Positions 10,232 through 22,845 of a stretch of 64,000 nucleotides of DNA are shown here, in pieces (positions within the stretch are counted from its first letter, which is position 1; every line of letters starts with the position of its first letter). The position numbers and the translations under genes were made by a program. The stretch comes from Dugong dugon. Its lineage: Eukaryota; Chordata; Mammalia; Sirenia; Dugongidae. The notes under the pieces were generated by a model, which was given only the letters and a program-made list of their open reading frames with translations, did not search any database and was not told where the DNA came from. The stretch is from assembly GCA_030035585.1 (NCBI GenBank), contig CM057482.1:59214828-59278827 (forward strand), in the 5' to 3' direction.

Positions 10232-12529
10232 AAAGGAAATTATAAAGATTAGGTAGAGTAGAAATAAATGAAATAGAGAACAGAAAAACAGAATCAAGAA
10301 GACCAAAACCGGGTTCTTTGAAAAGATCAACAAAATTGACAAACCATTGGCCAAACTGAAAAAAGAAAAACAGGAGAGAAAGCAAATGACCCAAATAAGA
10401 AACCAGATGGAGGAAATTACAACAGACCAAACTGAAGTAAAAAGGATCATAACAGAGTACTATGAAAAATATTGTACTCCAACAAATTTGAAAACTTAGA
10501 GGAAATGGACAAATTTCTAGAAACACACTATCTACCTAAACTAACACAAACTGAGATAGAAAATCTGAACACACCCGTAAAGAGATATGAGATCAAAGAG
10601 GTATTTAAAAAAAGAAAGAAAGTAAGAAAAACTCTTAACAAAATAAAGCCCTGGCCCAGAAAGCCTCACTGGAGAATTCTATCAAACATTTAGAGGAGAA
10701 CTCATACCAGCACTATTCAAACTACTTCAGAACACAGAAAAGGAAGGAATAATCCTGAATTCATTCTATGAAGCCAGAATAACCCTGATACCAAAGCCAG
10801 GGAAAGACCATAAAAAAGGAAAATTACAGACCAGTATCTCTCATGAATATAGATGCAAAAATTCTCAACAAAATTCTAGCTATTGAATTCAGCATCATAT
10901 AAAAAAAAAAAAAATACACCACGACCAAGTGGGATCCATACCAGGTATGCAAGGATGATTCAACATTAGAAAATCAATGTAATCCACCACATAAATAGAA
11001 CAAAAGAAAATAATCACATGATCATACCAATTGACATAGAAATGGCATTTGATAAAGTCCAACATTAATTCCTGATAAAAACTCTCAAAAAACAGAAATA
11101 GAAGGGAAATTTTCCAACATAATAAAGGGCATCTGTACAAAACCAACAGCTAACATCATTCTTAATGGAGAGAGGGTGAAAGCATTCCCCCAGAGAACAT
11201 GAACAAGACAAGTATGCCCTTTATCATCACTCTTAGTCCTAACTAGAGCAATAAGGCAAGAAAAAGAAATAAAGGATACCCATATTGGAAAGGAAGAAGT
11301 AAAACTATCCCTATTTGCAGATGATATGATTCTATATACATAGAGAATTCCAAACACACCACAAGAAAACTACTGGAATAATAAAAGATTCAGCAAAATA
11401 GCAGGATACAAGATCAACATACAAAAATCAGCTGGATTCCTATGTACCAACAAAGAGAACTTCAAAAAGGAAATCAGGGAAACAATACCATTTATAATAG
11501 CCCCTAAAAACATCAAATACTTAGGAATAAATCTAATCAGGGATGTAAAAGACCTATACAAAGAAAACTAGAAAACACTATGCAAGAAACCAAAAGAGAC
11601 CTTACATAAATGGAAAAACATATCATGCTCATGGATAGGAAGACTCAACATCACAAAAATGTCAATACTACCCAAAGCAATCTACAGATATAACACAACC
11701 CTGTTTCAAATACCAGCAGCACTCTTTAACAAGATGGAAAACTAATCACCAATTTTATATGGAAAGGAAAGAGGCCCTGGATGAGCAAAGCATTATTGGA
11801 AAAAAAAAGAACAAAGTAGTAGGCCTCACACTACATGATTTCAGAACCTACTATACAGCTATAGTAGTCAGAACAGCCTGGTACTGGTACAGCAACACAC
11901 TCAAAGACCAATGGAACAAAAGAGAGAACCCAGATGTAAATGCATCCACCTATGGTCCACTGATCTTTGACAAAAGACAAAAGTCCATTAAATAGGGAAA
12001 AGACAGTCTTTTTAACAAATGGTGCTGGCAAAACTGGATGTCTATCTGTAAAAAAAAATGAAACAGGACCCATACCTCACACCATACACAAAAACTAACT
12101 CAAAATGGATCAAAAACCTAAATATAAAACCTAAAACAATAAAAAACATGGAAGAAAAAACTGGGACAATACTAGGCACCGTAAATACATGGTATAAATA
12201 CAATACAAACCATAAATAACAATGCACAAACACCAAAGATAAATTAGATAATTGGGAGCTCCTGAAAATTAAACACTTATGTCCATCAAAAGACTTCACC
12301 AAAAGAGTAAAAAGAAAAGCTACAGACTAAGAAAAATTTTTCGGCTATGACATATCTCACAAGGGTCTAATCTCTAAAATCTATAGAATACTTCAACACC
12401 TCAACAACAAAAAGCCAAATAATCCAATTAAAAAATGGGCAAAGGATATGAACAGACAGTTCATCAAACAAGGCATTCAGGTGGCTAAGAGACACATGAG
12501 GAAATGCTCATGATCATTAGCCATTAAAC

Positions 12530-12711
12530 TAAAATAACCTACTGCCATTGAATCGATTCTGACTCATAGTGAACCCATAGGTTTTCCAAGGCTGTAAATC
12601 TCTGTGTAAGCAGACTGCCACATCTCTCTCACAGAGCTGCTGGTAGTTTCAAACCACTGAACCCTTGGTTAGCCATCAAGTGCTTTAACCACTATGCTAC
12701 CAGGGCTCCTT
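12530..12711 (-). mobile_element. AfroSINE in L1-A
   Basis: tRNA-derived SINE whose head (CCACTATGCTACCAGGGCTCC on the plus strand) faces right. The target duplication CATTAGCCATTAAAC is exact over 15 bases (12515-12529 and 12712-12726). The long internal form contains CAGACTGCCACATCTCTCTC. Confidence 0.95.
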
Positions 12712-12726
12712 CATTAGCCATTAAAC

Positions 12727-12890
12727 AAATAAAAAAAAAAACTGTTGCCTTTGAGTCAATTCAGACTCATAGGAACCCTACAGGACAGAGTAGAACAGGC
12801 CCATAGGATTTCCAAGGAGCGGCTGGTGGATTTGAACTGCTGACCTTTTGGTTAGCAAGCATAGCTCTAAACCACTGTACCAGGGCTTCT
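12727..12890 (-). mobile_element. Second AfroSINE at the same target site
   Basis: A second, shorter SINE copy in the same orientation follows at once. Its right flank again starts CATTAGCCATTA (12891-12902), so the target sequence occurs three times around the two copies. The poly-A-like run at 12731-12741 is its 3' tail. Confidence 0.93.
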
Positions 12891-13394
12891 CATTAGCCAT
12901 TAGAGAAAGGCGAATCAAAACTATAATGAGATATCATCTCACCCTGCCATTACTGGCACTAATCAAAAAACAGAAAATAACAAATGGAGAGGTTGCGGGA
13001 AGATTGGAATTCTTATGTGCTGCTGGTGGGAGTGTAAAATGGTACAACCACTATGGAAAACAATATAGTGCCTCCTTAAAAAGCTAGAAATAAAAATAGC
13101 GTATAATCCACCAATCCCATTCCTAAGAATATATCCTTGAGAAATATGAGCCATCACACAAATAGACATACGCACACTCATGTACACTGCAGCATTATTC
13201 ACAATAGCAAAATGATGGAAACAACCTAAATGCCCATCAGTAGATGAATGGGTAAACAAATTATGGTACATACACAATGGAATACTATGCTATACTATAA
13301 AGAACAATAATAAATCCAAGACACATCTCACAACGTGGATGAATCTGGGGGACATTATGCTGAGTGAAACAAGTCAATCACAAAAGGACAAATA

Positions 13395-14699
13395 GAAGAT
13401 GGCAGAGTAGTTAGAAGCTTCCTATATCCCTCTTACAACAAAGATCTGGAAAAACAAGTGATTTGATTCTCTATGAATATCTAGGAGCCCTGAACAAAGC
13501 AAAGTTGAGGAACTGGACTGAGTCATGGGGCGGGGGAGAGGGAGACAGTTTGGAAAAAGCAAAGAGCACCAGAGCTGCGGCAGCGTAACTGCAGCTCTGC
13601 GCCACACGGGTCTGCAGTGAAGCAGGCAAACAGCTGAGCTGTGCACAGGCTTGGGAAGCAGTTTCCCCATCCAGAGAGACCTGGCAGCAGAGATTCTGCT
13701 TGGACACTCCAGACCACCAAAAAGCAGCTCCCAGGTGGCTTAGATAAGTACATGCGTGCAGCCTTTCACAGCGATTAAAAAAAAAAAAAGCCCATTTGGG
13801 AAAAACCTCTCTGCCTTTTGCTTCCTCCCTCAGTGCTCTGCACCAGGAGTCCGCTGGGCCGAAAGTAGATCCCAAAAGGCACCTTGACCCATTCTCCTGG
13901 ACTTGCAGAGGGAACAAATAAGCTACTGGCTCCCCTAAGCCAGGAACACTGGGTCGGCACAGCTCCTTTGCTAGACACAGGTATAAGAAGTCCGTAGACT
14001 CTGAGTGCCTTACACCCCTGTACAGACTTGTGGGGACCCATCTCAACAGTGTTAGCCCTCCCTACCATAGTACAACAGGGCAAACATCTGAAGTTTAACT
14101 TCAACTGCTTCAGCTGTGAACTGGCAGATTTGTTACCATCAAAACAGCCCTGACCCTTAAGCAGGCACTTTTACTGATCTGCAGCAGGGGCTTGAGGACT
14201 GGTGGTATCACCTAAAGTGCCTAGTCACCTGCTACAGGAGTCCAAGAAAAAGTGGTGCCCTCGAGTCTTTACAGCCAACAGAGTGGGGTGCTCATAGTCC
14301 AGCTGCAAAACTCACCTACCTATTCACCTTTGAGAATAGGGACACGCTTTTCCTTCAGACTCTCAGGGGCAGCCCCCTGCCTGACTCAGCCCGTGATCCC
14401 CTACCACAGCCAGAGTCCAGTGTCTGCACCAATCAGCCACGCCTCTTTAGGACTGAGGGTGAGAGTCTGCATCACAAACGTGGTGACCAACTGCCTGGAC
14501 ACCCGAGCTGAACCCATATAGGAAAATTTAACAAACTCCTGTGTGCACATACTCAGTTACAGAACTAACTACCTGGTGACAGGACGTTAGAGATTCAAAG
14601 GTGTCAAAAATCAAACTAGTGCACATGAGCCTATTTGGCCATATCAAAAAAGAAGCTAGGTCTCACTAAACAAATATAAAATAAAATTATAATAAATTA
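13395..14699 (+). promoter_or_regulatory. L1-B 5' UTR (probable promoter), second type
   Basis: About 1.3 kb without the tandem monomers of L1-A. It begins AAGATGGCAGAGTAGTTAGAAG, and the first 200 bases are relatively GC-rich with a GGGGCGGGGG box near 13527-13536. The position upstream of ORF1 makes it the promoter region of the element by analogy with other L1s. A 191-codon open frame on the opposite strand (13471-14046) is of unknown meaning. Confidence 0.6.
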
Positions 14700-15706
14700 T
14701 TGATGGTTAGGAGACAACAGTTGATATCAAGTCACATAAAGAGGCAGTCCATGATGGCTTCAGCAAACTCCCAAAATAAAGAATCAATAAATTCTCTGGA
14801 GGAAGAGAAATTCTTGGAATTACCAGAGGCAGAATACAAAATATTAATATACAGAACTCTTCTAGAAATTAGAAAGGAAATTTTACATATTGCAGAAACA
14901 TCCAAGGAACATACAAACAAAGTAGTAGCGGAACTTAAAAAAGTTATTCAGGAACATAATGTCAAATTTAATAGGCTGCAAGAATCCATAGAGAGACAAC
15001 AATCAGAAATCCAGAAGATTAACAATAAAATTTCAGAATTAGACAATGCAACAGAAAGTCATAGGAGCAGAATTGAGGCAGTAGAAGTTAGAATTAGTGA
15101 CACTGAAGATAAAGCTCTTGATGCCAACTTATTTGTGGACAAATCAGATAAAAGAATTAAAAAGAAAGAAGAAACTCTAAGAGTCATGTGGGACTCTGTA
15201 AGAGAAATAACATACCAGTGATTGGAGTCCCAGAACAGGGGTGGGGGAGATAATAGAAAATACAGAGAAAATTGTTGAAGATTTGTTGACAGAAAACTTC
15301 CCTGATACCATGAAAGATGAGAAGTTATCTATCCAAGATGCTCATCGAACCCCACATAAGGTAGATCCCAAAAGAAAGTCAAAAAGACATATTATAATCA
15401 AACTTACCAAAACCAAAGCTAAAGAGGGAATTTTAACAGCAGCTAGGGATAAAAGTCATCTACAAAGCAGAGTCAATTAGAATAAGCTCGGACTACTCAT
15501 CAGAAACCATGCAGGCTAGAAGGCAACGTGATGACATACTTAAAGCCTTGAAGGAAAATAACTGCCAGCTAAGAATTATGTATCCAGCAAAACTGTCTCT
15601 CAAATATGATGGTGAAATTAGGGCATTTCCAGATAAACGGAAGTTAAGGGAATTTGCAAAAACCAAACCAAAATTACAAGAAATACTATGGATAGATAAT
15701 CAATAA
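14700..15706 (+). pseudogene. L1-B ORF1 (ORF1p), frameshifted
   Basis: ORF1p binds L1 RNA and is a trimeric nucleic-acid chaperone. The first frame (14700-15221, 173 codons) has a heptad-rich coiled coil at about residues 60-140 (KVVAELKKVIQEHNVKFNRL, then a run with SEIQKINNKISELDN). It ends where MWDSVREITYQ meets a stop. The central RNA-binding part continues in another frame at 15241-15480 (FPDTMKDEKLSIQDAHRTPH) and the C-terminal domain in a third at about 15480-15706 (YPAKLSLKYDGEIRAFPDK). Two frameshifts therefore break an otherwise complete ORF1 of normal L1 length. Confidence 0.88.
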
Positions 15707-16152
15707 CACCAGATAACAATGCAAGACTAGAACACAGGACAGATCAACCAGATATAGACTCAGATATGGATATCAAAAATACATCAAAGCTAAAACATTG
15801 AAAATAGGGAAACAGATATCAATATGGAAAAAAGGACAACATTAAAAACAAAAAAAGGGTCTTAAAAAATGGAGACATTGATTTTTCATATGGAGGGGAA
15901 GCTAAGGCTATATAAAATAATAAAAGACTGGTATAAACTTAGAAAAATAGGGGTAAATATTAAGGTAACCAGAAAGGAATTTAAAAATCCTACAAATCAA
16001 AATAAAAAAGTAGAAAAACATAAAGACCCAGCAAACACAAAATCTACAACAAAGAAAAAGATGAGAAAAAAACACATAAAGAAAAACTACTCAGCACAGA
16101 AAATTGAGGAGAACAAAGAAACTGTGAACAACACACAAAAAGAGGTATCAGG

Positions 16153-19100
16153 ATGACAGCACTAAACTCATACCTATCAATAATTATGCTGAATGTAAAC
16201 GGACTTAATTGACCAATAAATAGCCTGAGGGTGGCAGAGTGGATAAAAAAACATGATTCATCTCTATGCTGCCTGCAAGAGATGCACCTTAGACTTAAAG
16301 ACACAAACAGGCTAAAACTCAAAGGATGGAAAAAAATATATCAAGCAAACAGCATTCAAAACACAGCAGGAGCGGCAATATCAATCTCTGACAAAATAGA
16401 CTTTAAAGTAAAATCCACCACAAAGGATAAGGAAGGGCACTATATAATGATTAAAGGGTCAATACACCAGGAGGACATAACTATAATAAATATTTAAGCA
16501 CCAAACAACAGGGCTCCAAAATACATAAAACTAACTCTAACAGCTCTGAAGAGAGAGATAGACAGCTCCATAATAGTAGTAGGAAACTTTAACATGTCAC
16601 TTTCAGTGAAGGACAGAACATCCTGAAAGGAGCTCAACAAAGATATGGAAGAGCTAAATGCTACAATCAACCAACTTGATCTCATAGACATATACTGCAC
16701 ACTGCACCCAACAGCAGCCAAGTATACTTTCTTTTCCAATGCACATGGAACATTTTCCAGAATAGACCACATATTAAGCCATAAAGCAAGCCTTAACAAA
16801 ATCCAAAGCATCGAAATATTACAAAGCATCTTTTCTGACCACAAAGCCATAAGAGCGGAAATCAACAACACAAAAAGCAAGGAAAAAAAATCAAACACAT
16901 GGAAACTGAACAACACCTTGCTCAAAAACTACTGGGTTATAGAAGAAATTAAGGATGGAATAAAGAAATCCATAGAATCAAACGAGAATGAAAACACATC
17001 CTACCAGAACATTTGGGACACAGCAAAAGCAGTGCTAAGAGGTCAGTTTATAGCAATAAATGTACACATCCAAAAAGACGAAAGGGTCATTATGAAAGAA
17101 TTTAACCCTACACTGGAACAAGTAGAAAGAGAGCAGCAAAAGAAGCCCACAGGCGCCAGAAGGAAGGAAATAATAAGAATTAGAGCAGAGTTAAATGAAA
17201 TAGAGAACAGAAAAACAATTGAAAGAGTTAACAAGTCCAAAATCTGGTTCTTTGAAAAAATGATCAAAATTGATAAATCACTGGCCAAACTGACAAAAGA
17301 AAAACAGGAGAGGAAGCAGATAACCCATATAAGAAATGAGATGGGTGATACCACAACAGACCCGACTAAAATTAAAAGAATCAGAACAGATTACTATGAA
17401 AAATTGTACTCTGAGAAATTTGAAAACCTAGAGGAAATGGACAAATTTCTACCTACCTAAATTAACACAAGCAGAGGTAGAACAACTAAATAAACCCATA
17501 ATAAAATAAGATATTGAACTAGTAATTAAAAAACTCCCAACAAAAAAAAAGCTCTGGCCCAGAAGGCGTCACTGGAGAAATCTACAAAACTTTCAGAGAA
17601 GAGATAACACCACTTCTACTAAAGTTATTTCAGAGCACAGAAAAGGATGGAATACTCCCAAACTCATTCTATGAAGCCAGCATAACCCTGATACCAAAAC
17701 CAGGTAAAGACACCACAAAAAAAGAAAATTACAGACCGATATCACTCATGAACATTGATGCAAAAATCCTCAACAAAATTTTAGCCAATAGAATTCAGAA
17801 ACATTTCAAAAAAATAATTCACCATGACCAAGTGGGACTTATACCAGGTATACAGGGATGGTTCAACATTAGAAAAACAATCAGTGTAATCCATCACATA
17901 AATAAAACAAAAGACAAGAACCACATGATCTTATCAATTGATGCAGAAAAGGCATTTGACAAAGTGCAACACCTAATCATGATAAAAACTCTCAATAAAA
18001 TAGGAACAGAGGGGAAATTCCTCAATATAATTAAGGGCATTTATACAAAACCAACAGCCAACATCATCCTAAATGGAGAGACTTTGAAAGCATTCCCCCT
18101 GAGAACAGGAACAAGACAAGGATTTCCTCTATCATCACTATTATTCAACTTTGTGCTGGAGGTCCTATCCAGAGCAGTTAGGCTAGAAAAAGAAATAAAG
18201 GGCATCCAAATAGGTAGGGAAGAAGTCAGAGTATTTCTCTTTGCAGATGATATGATCTTATACACAGAAAACCCCAAAGAATCAACAAGAAAACTACTGG
18301 AACTAATGGAAGATTTCAGCAAAGTTTCAGGATACAAGATAAACATACAAAAATCAATTGGATTCTTTTACACCAACAAACAGAACCTCGAAGAGGAAAT
18401 CACCAAATCAATACCATTTACAATAGCCCCCAAGAAGATAAAATACTTAGGAATAAATCTAACCAGAGATGTAAAAGATCTTTACAGAGAAAACTACAAG
18501 ACACTACTGCAAGAAACTAAAGGAGACCTGCATAAGTGGAAAAATATACCTTGCTCATGGATAGGTAGACTCAACATACTGAAAATGTCATTCTACCCAA
18601 AACAATCTACAGATACAATGCAATCCCGATCCAAATTCCAGCAGCATTTTTTTAATGAGATGGAGAAACAAATCACCAACTTCATATGGAAAGGGAAGAG
18701 GCCCCGAATAAATAAAGCACTACTCAAGAAGAAGAACAAAGTGGGAGGCCTTACACTACCTGATTTTAGGACCTATTATACTGCCATGGTAGTCAAGACA
18801 GCCTGGTACTGGTACAACAACAGATACATGGACCAATGGAACAGAGTTGAGAATCCAGATTTAAGCTCATCCACCTATGAGCAGCTAGTATTTGACAAAG
18901 GCCCAAAGTCCATTAATTGGGGAAAAGACAGTCTCTTTAACAAATGGTGCTGGCATAACCGGAGATCTATATGCAAAAAAACTGAAACAAGACCCGTATC
19001 TCACACCATGTACAAAAACTAACTCAAAATGGATCAAAGACTTAAATATGAAATAAAAAATGATAAAGATTAAGGAAGAAAAAAATAGGGACAATGCTAG

Positions 19101-19863
19101 GAGCCCTAATACATGGCATAAACACAATATGAACCATAAGTAACAATGCACAAGCACCAGAAGAGAAACTAGATACATGGGAGCTCATAAAAATCAAACA
19201 CTTATGCTCATCGAAAGACTTCACCAAAGAGTCAAAAGACAACCTACAGACTGGGAAAAAAGTTTTGGCTACAACAAATCCAGTCAGCGTTTAATTTCTA
19301 AAATCTACAACATACTGCAAAACCTCAACAACAAAAAGATAAATAACCCAGCTAAAAAATGGGCAAAGCATATAAACAGGCACTTCACCAAAGAAGATAC
19401 TCAGGCAGCTAACAGACACATGAAGAAATGCTCATGATGAGTAGCCATTAGAGAAATGCAGATCAAAACTACAATGAGATATCATCTCACCCTAACAAGG
19501 CTAGTATTAATCCAAAAAACACAAAATAACAAACGCTGAATAGGTTGTGGAGAGATTGGAACACTTATACACTGTTGGTGGGAATGTGAAATGGTACAAC
19601 CACTTTGGAAATCGATTTGGCACTTCCTTAAAATGCTAGAAATAGAAGTACCATACGATCCAGCTATCCCGCTCCTTGGAATATATCCTAGAGAAACAAG
19701 AGCCATCACACGAATAGATATATGCATACCCATGTTCATCGCAGCACTGTTCACAATAGCAAAAAGATGGAAGCAACCTAGGTGCCCATCAATGGACGAA
19801 TGGATAAACAAACTATGGTATATCCACACAATGGAATATAATGCAATGATTAAAGAACAATGA
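16153..19863 (+). pseudogene. L1-B ORF2 (endonuclease, reverse transcriptase), broken
   Basis: ORF2p nicks target DNA and primes reverse transcription. The start is ATGACAGCACTAAAC at 16153. The APE-type endonuclease lies in frame 1 up to about 16900, with stops at about 16210, 16496 and 16624. Frame 1 continues to 17460. A run of A residues near 17540 goes with a shift, after which a 424-codon frame (17748-19022) carries the reverse transcriptase: [12 protein letters not shown] (motif A), [12 protein letters not shown] (motif [13 protein letters not shown] in other copies), and FADD at 18240-18251. The C-terminal region returns in other frames (19177-19437, 19591-19863), ending NAMIKEQ. It is the best-kept reverse transcriptase in the window but not functional. 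Confidence 0.92.
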
Positions 19864-20923
19864 TGAAGCTGTGAAACATGGTATAACATGGTGGAAATTG
19901 GAACTTATTATGCTGAGTGAATTTAGTCAGTCTCAGAAGGACAAATACTGTATAAGACCACTATTATAAAAACTCAAGAAAAGGTTTAAACACAGAAGAA
20001 AACATTCTTTGATGGTTACAGGGATGGGGATGGAGGGGGAGGGTTATTTACTGACTAGATAGCCAGCACAATTGGACTAAACCAAAGCTCAGAAGTTTCC
20101 TCAATACAATCAAATACTTTGAGAGACAGAGTAGCAGGGATGCAGGGTCTGGGGATCATGCTTTCAGGGGACATCTATGTCAGTTGGCATAACAAATCTT
20201 ATTAAGAAAATGTTCCGCATCCTACTTTGGTGAGTGGCGTCTGTGGTCTTAAAAGCTTGCAAGAGGCCATCTAAGATGCATCAATTGGTCCCAACCACTT
20301 GGAGTAAAGGGCAACGAAGAACACCAAAGACACAAGGAAAGTATTAGCCCAAGAGACAGAATGGGCCACATAAACCAGAGACTTCATCAGCCTGAGACCA
20401 GAAGAACTAGATGGTGCCCAGCTACCACCAATGAAGGTCCTGACAGGGAACACAACGGAGGGTCCCTGATGGAGCAGCAGAGCGATGGATGCAGAACTCA
20501 AATTCTAGTAATAAGACCAGACTTAATGGTCTGACTGAGACTGGAGGCGCCCCGGAAAGCATGGCCCCTGGACTCTCTATTACCCCAGAACTAAAACGAT
20601 TTCTGATGCCAACTCTTCAAACAGGGATTGGACTGGTCTGTGGGACATAAAGTGACACTCGTGAAGAATGTGCCTCTTAGTCAAGTAGATACAAGAGACC
20701 AAAGGGGCAGCTTCTGTCCAGAGGTGAGATGGCAAGGCAGAGTGAGTTAGGAGCTGGTTGAATGTTCATGGGGAATCAGGGGCGGAGGGGAGGAGTGTGC
20801 TGTCAGAGAATGGGGTGAGCAGTTGGGGTCTCATTAAAATGTATGTTAAAAAAAATTTTTGTATGGGAGACTAACTTGAAATGTAAACTTAATTTAATTA
20901 CAACAATAAAAAAATTTAAAAAA
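19864..20923 (+). other. L1-B 3' UTR
   Basis: About 1.06 kb, with GCTTGCAAGAGGCCATCTAAG and CAGAAGAACTAGATGGTGCC as markers. The same unit recurs at 20939-21903, 37700-38352, 40400-41437, and reversed at 31046-31590, 31988-33000 and 46855-47095. It ends in an A-rich tail with AATAAA. Confidence 0.9.
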
Positions 20924-20938
20924 ACAAAAGGACAAATA

Positions 20939-21903
20939 TTGTATGAGACCACTATTATAAAAACTCATATAAAGTTTTCCACACGGAAAAAAAGTCTTTG
21001 ATGGTTACAAGGGAGGGGATGGAGAAGGTGGGGGGGTCACTAACAAGATAGTAGACAAGTGGTAACTTTGGTGAAGGGAAAGACAACACACAATATAGGG
21101 GAAGTCAGCAAACCTGACAAAGGCAAAGTCATAGAAGCTTCTTACACAAACCCAAACACTTTGAGGGGACTGAGTTACTTGAGCTGAGGGCTGACGACCA
21201 TGGTCTCAGGGAGCATCTAGGTCACTTGGCATAACATAAAGAAAATATTCTACAGCCTATTTCAGTTAGTAGTGTCTGGGGTCTTAAAAGCTTGCAAGCA
21301 GCCATCTAAAATGTATCTATTGGTCCTATGCACTTCGGAGCAAAGGAGAATGAAGAAAATCAAAGACACAAGGAAAATATTAGTCCAAAGGACTAAATGG
21401 ACCACAGAAATCACAGCCTCCACCAGCTGGAGCCCAGAAGAACTAGATGGTGCCTGGCTACCACCACCCACCACTCTGAGAGGGATTACAGGAGAGGATC
21501 CCAGACAGACAGAGTGGGAGAAAAGTGTAAAACAAAATTCAAATTCACACACACATGCCCATACAAAGACTAGAATTACTGGTTTGACAGAGACTAAAGG
21601 AACTCCTTACTTTATGTCCCCAGGCACCCTGCTAACTCAGAACTGAAGACACTCCTGAAGTCCACCTTTCAGCAAAAGATTAGACAGGCCTATAAAACAA
21701 GCAGTAACATACATGAAGAACGTGTTTCTTAGTATATGAAATCAAACGGGTAGCATCTGTCCAAAAGCAAACAGGAGAAGACAGGAAGGGACAGGAAAAC
21801 AGGCAACCTGGGGTGGAAAGGGAAACGGGGATGGTGCTGATACAATGCAGGGATTCCAACCAATGTCACAAAATAATCTGTGTATAAATTTTGAATAAGA
21901 AGC
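20939..21903 (+). mobile_element. L1-A 3' UTR, resumed after L1-B
   Basis: Continues L1-A directly from the 15-bp duplication (TTGTATGAGACCACTATTAT). It reads through the usual 3' UTR markers and stops at GAATAAGAAGCTAATCTG, where another L1 3' UTR starts without a poly(A) in between. Confidence 0.85.
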
Positions 21904-22845
21904 TAATCTGCACCTCCACCAGACGGAGTCTAATACAGCTAGAGGGTGCCTGGCTATCACCACTGACTGCTCTGACCAGGATCACAACAGAGCTGGAGAA
22001 GGATGTAGAATAAAATTCGAACTCACAAAAAAAGACCAGATTTACTGGCCTGACAGAGATTGGAGAAACCCCAAGAGTATAGCCCCCAGACACCCTTTTA
22101 GCTCAGTGGTGAAGTCACTCCCGAGGTTCACAGTTCAGCCAGGGACTGGACAGCCCCATAAAACAGAATGGGACTAATGAGGCACAGCAGTCCAGGGACA
22201 AGGACTAGAAGGCAGGAGGGGACAGGAAAGCTGGCAATAGGGAACCCAAAATTGAGAAGGGACAGTGTTGACATGTCGTGGGGTTGTTAACCACTGTCAT
22301 AGGGCAATATGTGTACTAACTGTTTAATGAGAAACTATTTGCTCTGTAAACCTTCATCTACAGTACAAAAAAAAAAAATTATCTATGTGAGTTCAAACTG
22401 ACAACAGCAACTCAAAAGGTTTCATGGGAAGCCTAGGGGGCAGTGAGTTGAAGATAATGGTGATGGAATAATTGGGAAAAGGATAGTGAGAATAACAGCA
22501 CAACTGGAAGAATGTAATCGATGTCACTGAATTGTACATGTAGAAATTTTTGAAATGGTGAATCTTTGGCTGCGTATATTTTCCCCAAAAGAATAAATAA
22601 ATAAAAGTCCTCCAAGGTCAAGAAGGGAGAGTGTTGACATGTCGTGGGGTTGTTAACCAATGTCATAATATGTGTACTGACTGTTCAATGAGAAACTATT
22701 TGTTCTGTAAACCTTCATCTAAAGTACAATTAAAAAAAAAAAAAAAAAAGACTGGGAGAGATTAAACCAAAAAAAAAAAAAAAAAGAAATTAATTGGCCC
22801 TGCAAACTTTCACCTAAAGCACAATAAAATTAAAAAAAAAAAAAT
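21904..22845 (+). mobile_element. Pile-up of L1 3' ends
   Basis: At least four L1 3' termini lie head to tail: 21904-22373 (ends in A12), 22380-22605 (older type, ends AATAAATAAATAAAAG), 22606-22752 and about 22753-22845, each with an A-rich tail. The sentence-like marker TGACATGTCGTGGGGTTGTTAACCA occurs twice (near 22270 and 22635). Only 3' UTR is present in each. Confidence 0.8.

Larger units (their letters stand above)
8721..13310 (+). pseudogene. L1-A ORF2 remnant (endonuclease and reverse transcriptase)
   Basis: ORF2 starts ATGACAGCAGTAAACTCATACC at 8721. The endonuclease domain (8721-9640) and reverse transcriptase (10470-12000) are readable in pieces over several frames. The catalytic FADD codons persist at 11314-11325, but a TAG follows within a few codons. 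The LTR at 9712-10231 splits the region after the endonuclease, and two SINEs split the C-terminal part. Many stops and shifts make it non-coding. Confidence 0.85.
5565..13394 (+). mobile_element. L1-A, elephant LINE-1, 5' and coding part
   Basis: A long L1 with a monomeric 5' UTR (5565-7318), ORF1 remnant, ORF2 remnant and start of the 3' UTR. It is interrupted by a MaLR solo LTR (9712-10231), two AfroSINEs (12530-12711 and 12727-12890) and the whole of L1-B at 13395. Its 3' UTR resumes at 20939. Without insertions the element is about 7.9 kb. All frames carry stops and shifts, so it cannot move. Confidence 0.92.
13395..20923 (+). mobile_element. L1-B, full-length-type LINE-1 nested in L1-A
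   Basis: About 7.5 kb from GAAGATGGCAGAGTAG to a terminal AATAAAAAAATTTAAAAA tail. It is flanked by an exact 15-bp target duplication, ACAAAAGGACAAATA (13380-13394 and 20924-20938), and L1-A sequence continues across it. Order: 5' UTR 13395-14699, ORF1 14700-15706, ORF2 16153-19863, 3' UTR 19864-20923. Stops and shifts in both ORFs show it is inactive, but the number of lesions is lower than in L1-A. Confidence 0.96.

Noticed and set aside
14252..14521. 89-codon open frame upstream of L1-B ORF1
   Set aside because: Lies in the L1-B 5' UTR, has no resemblance to ORF1p, and is most likely chance.
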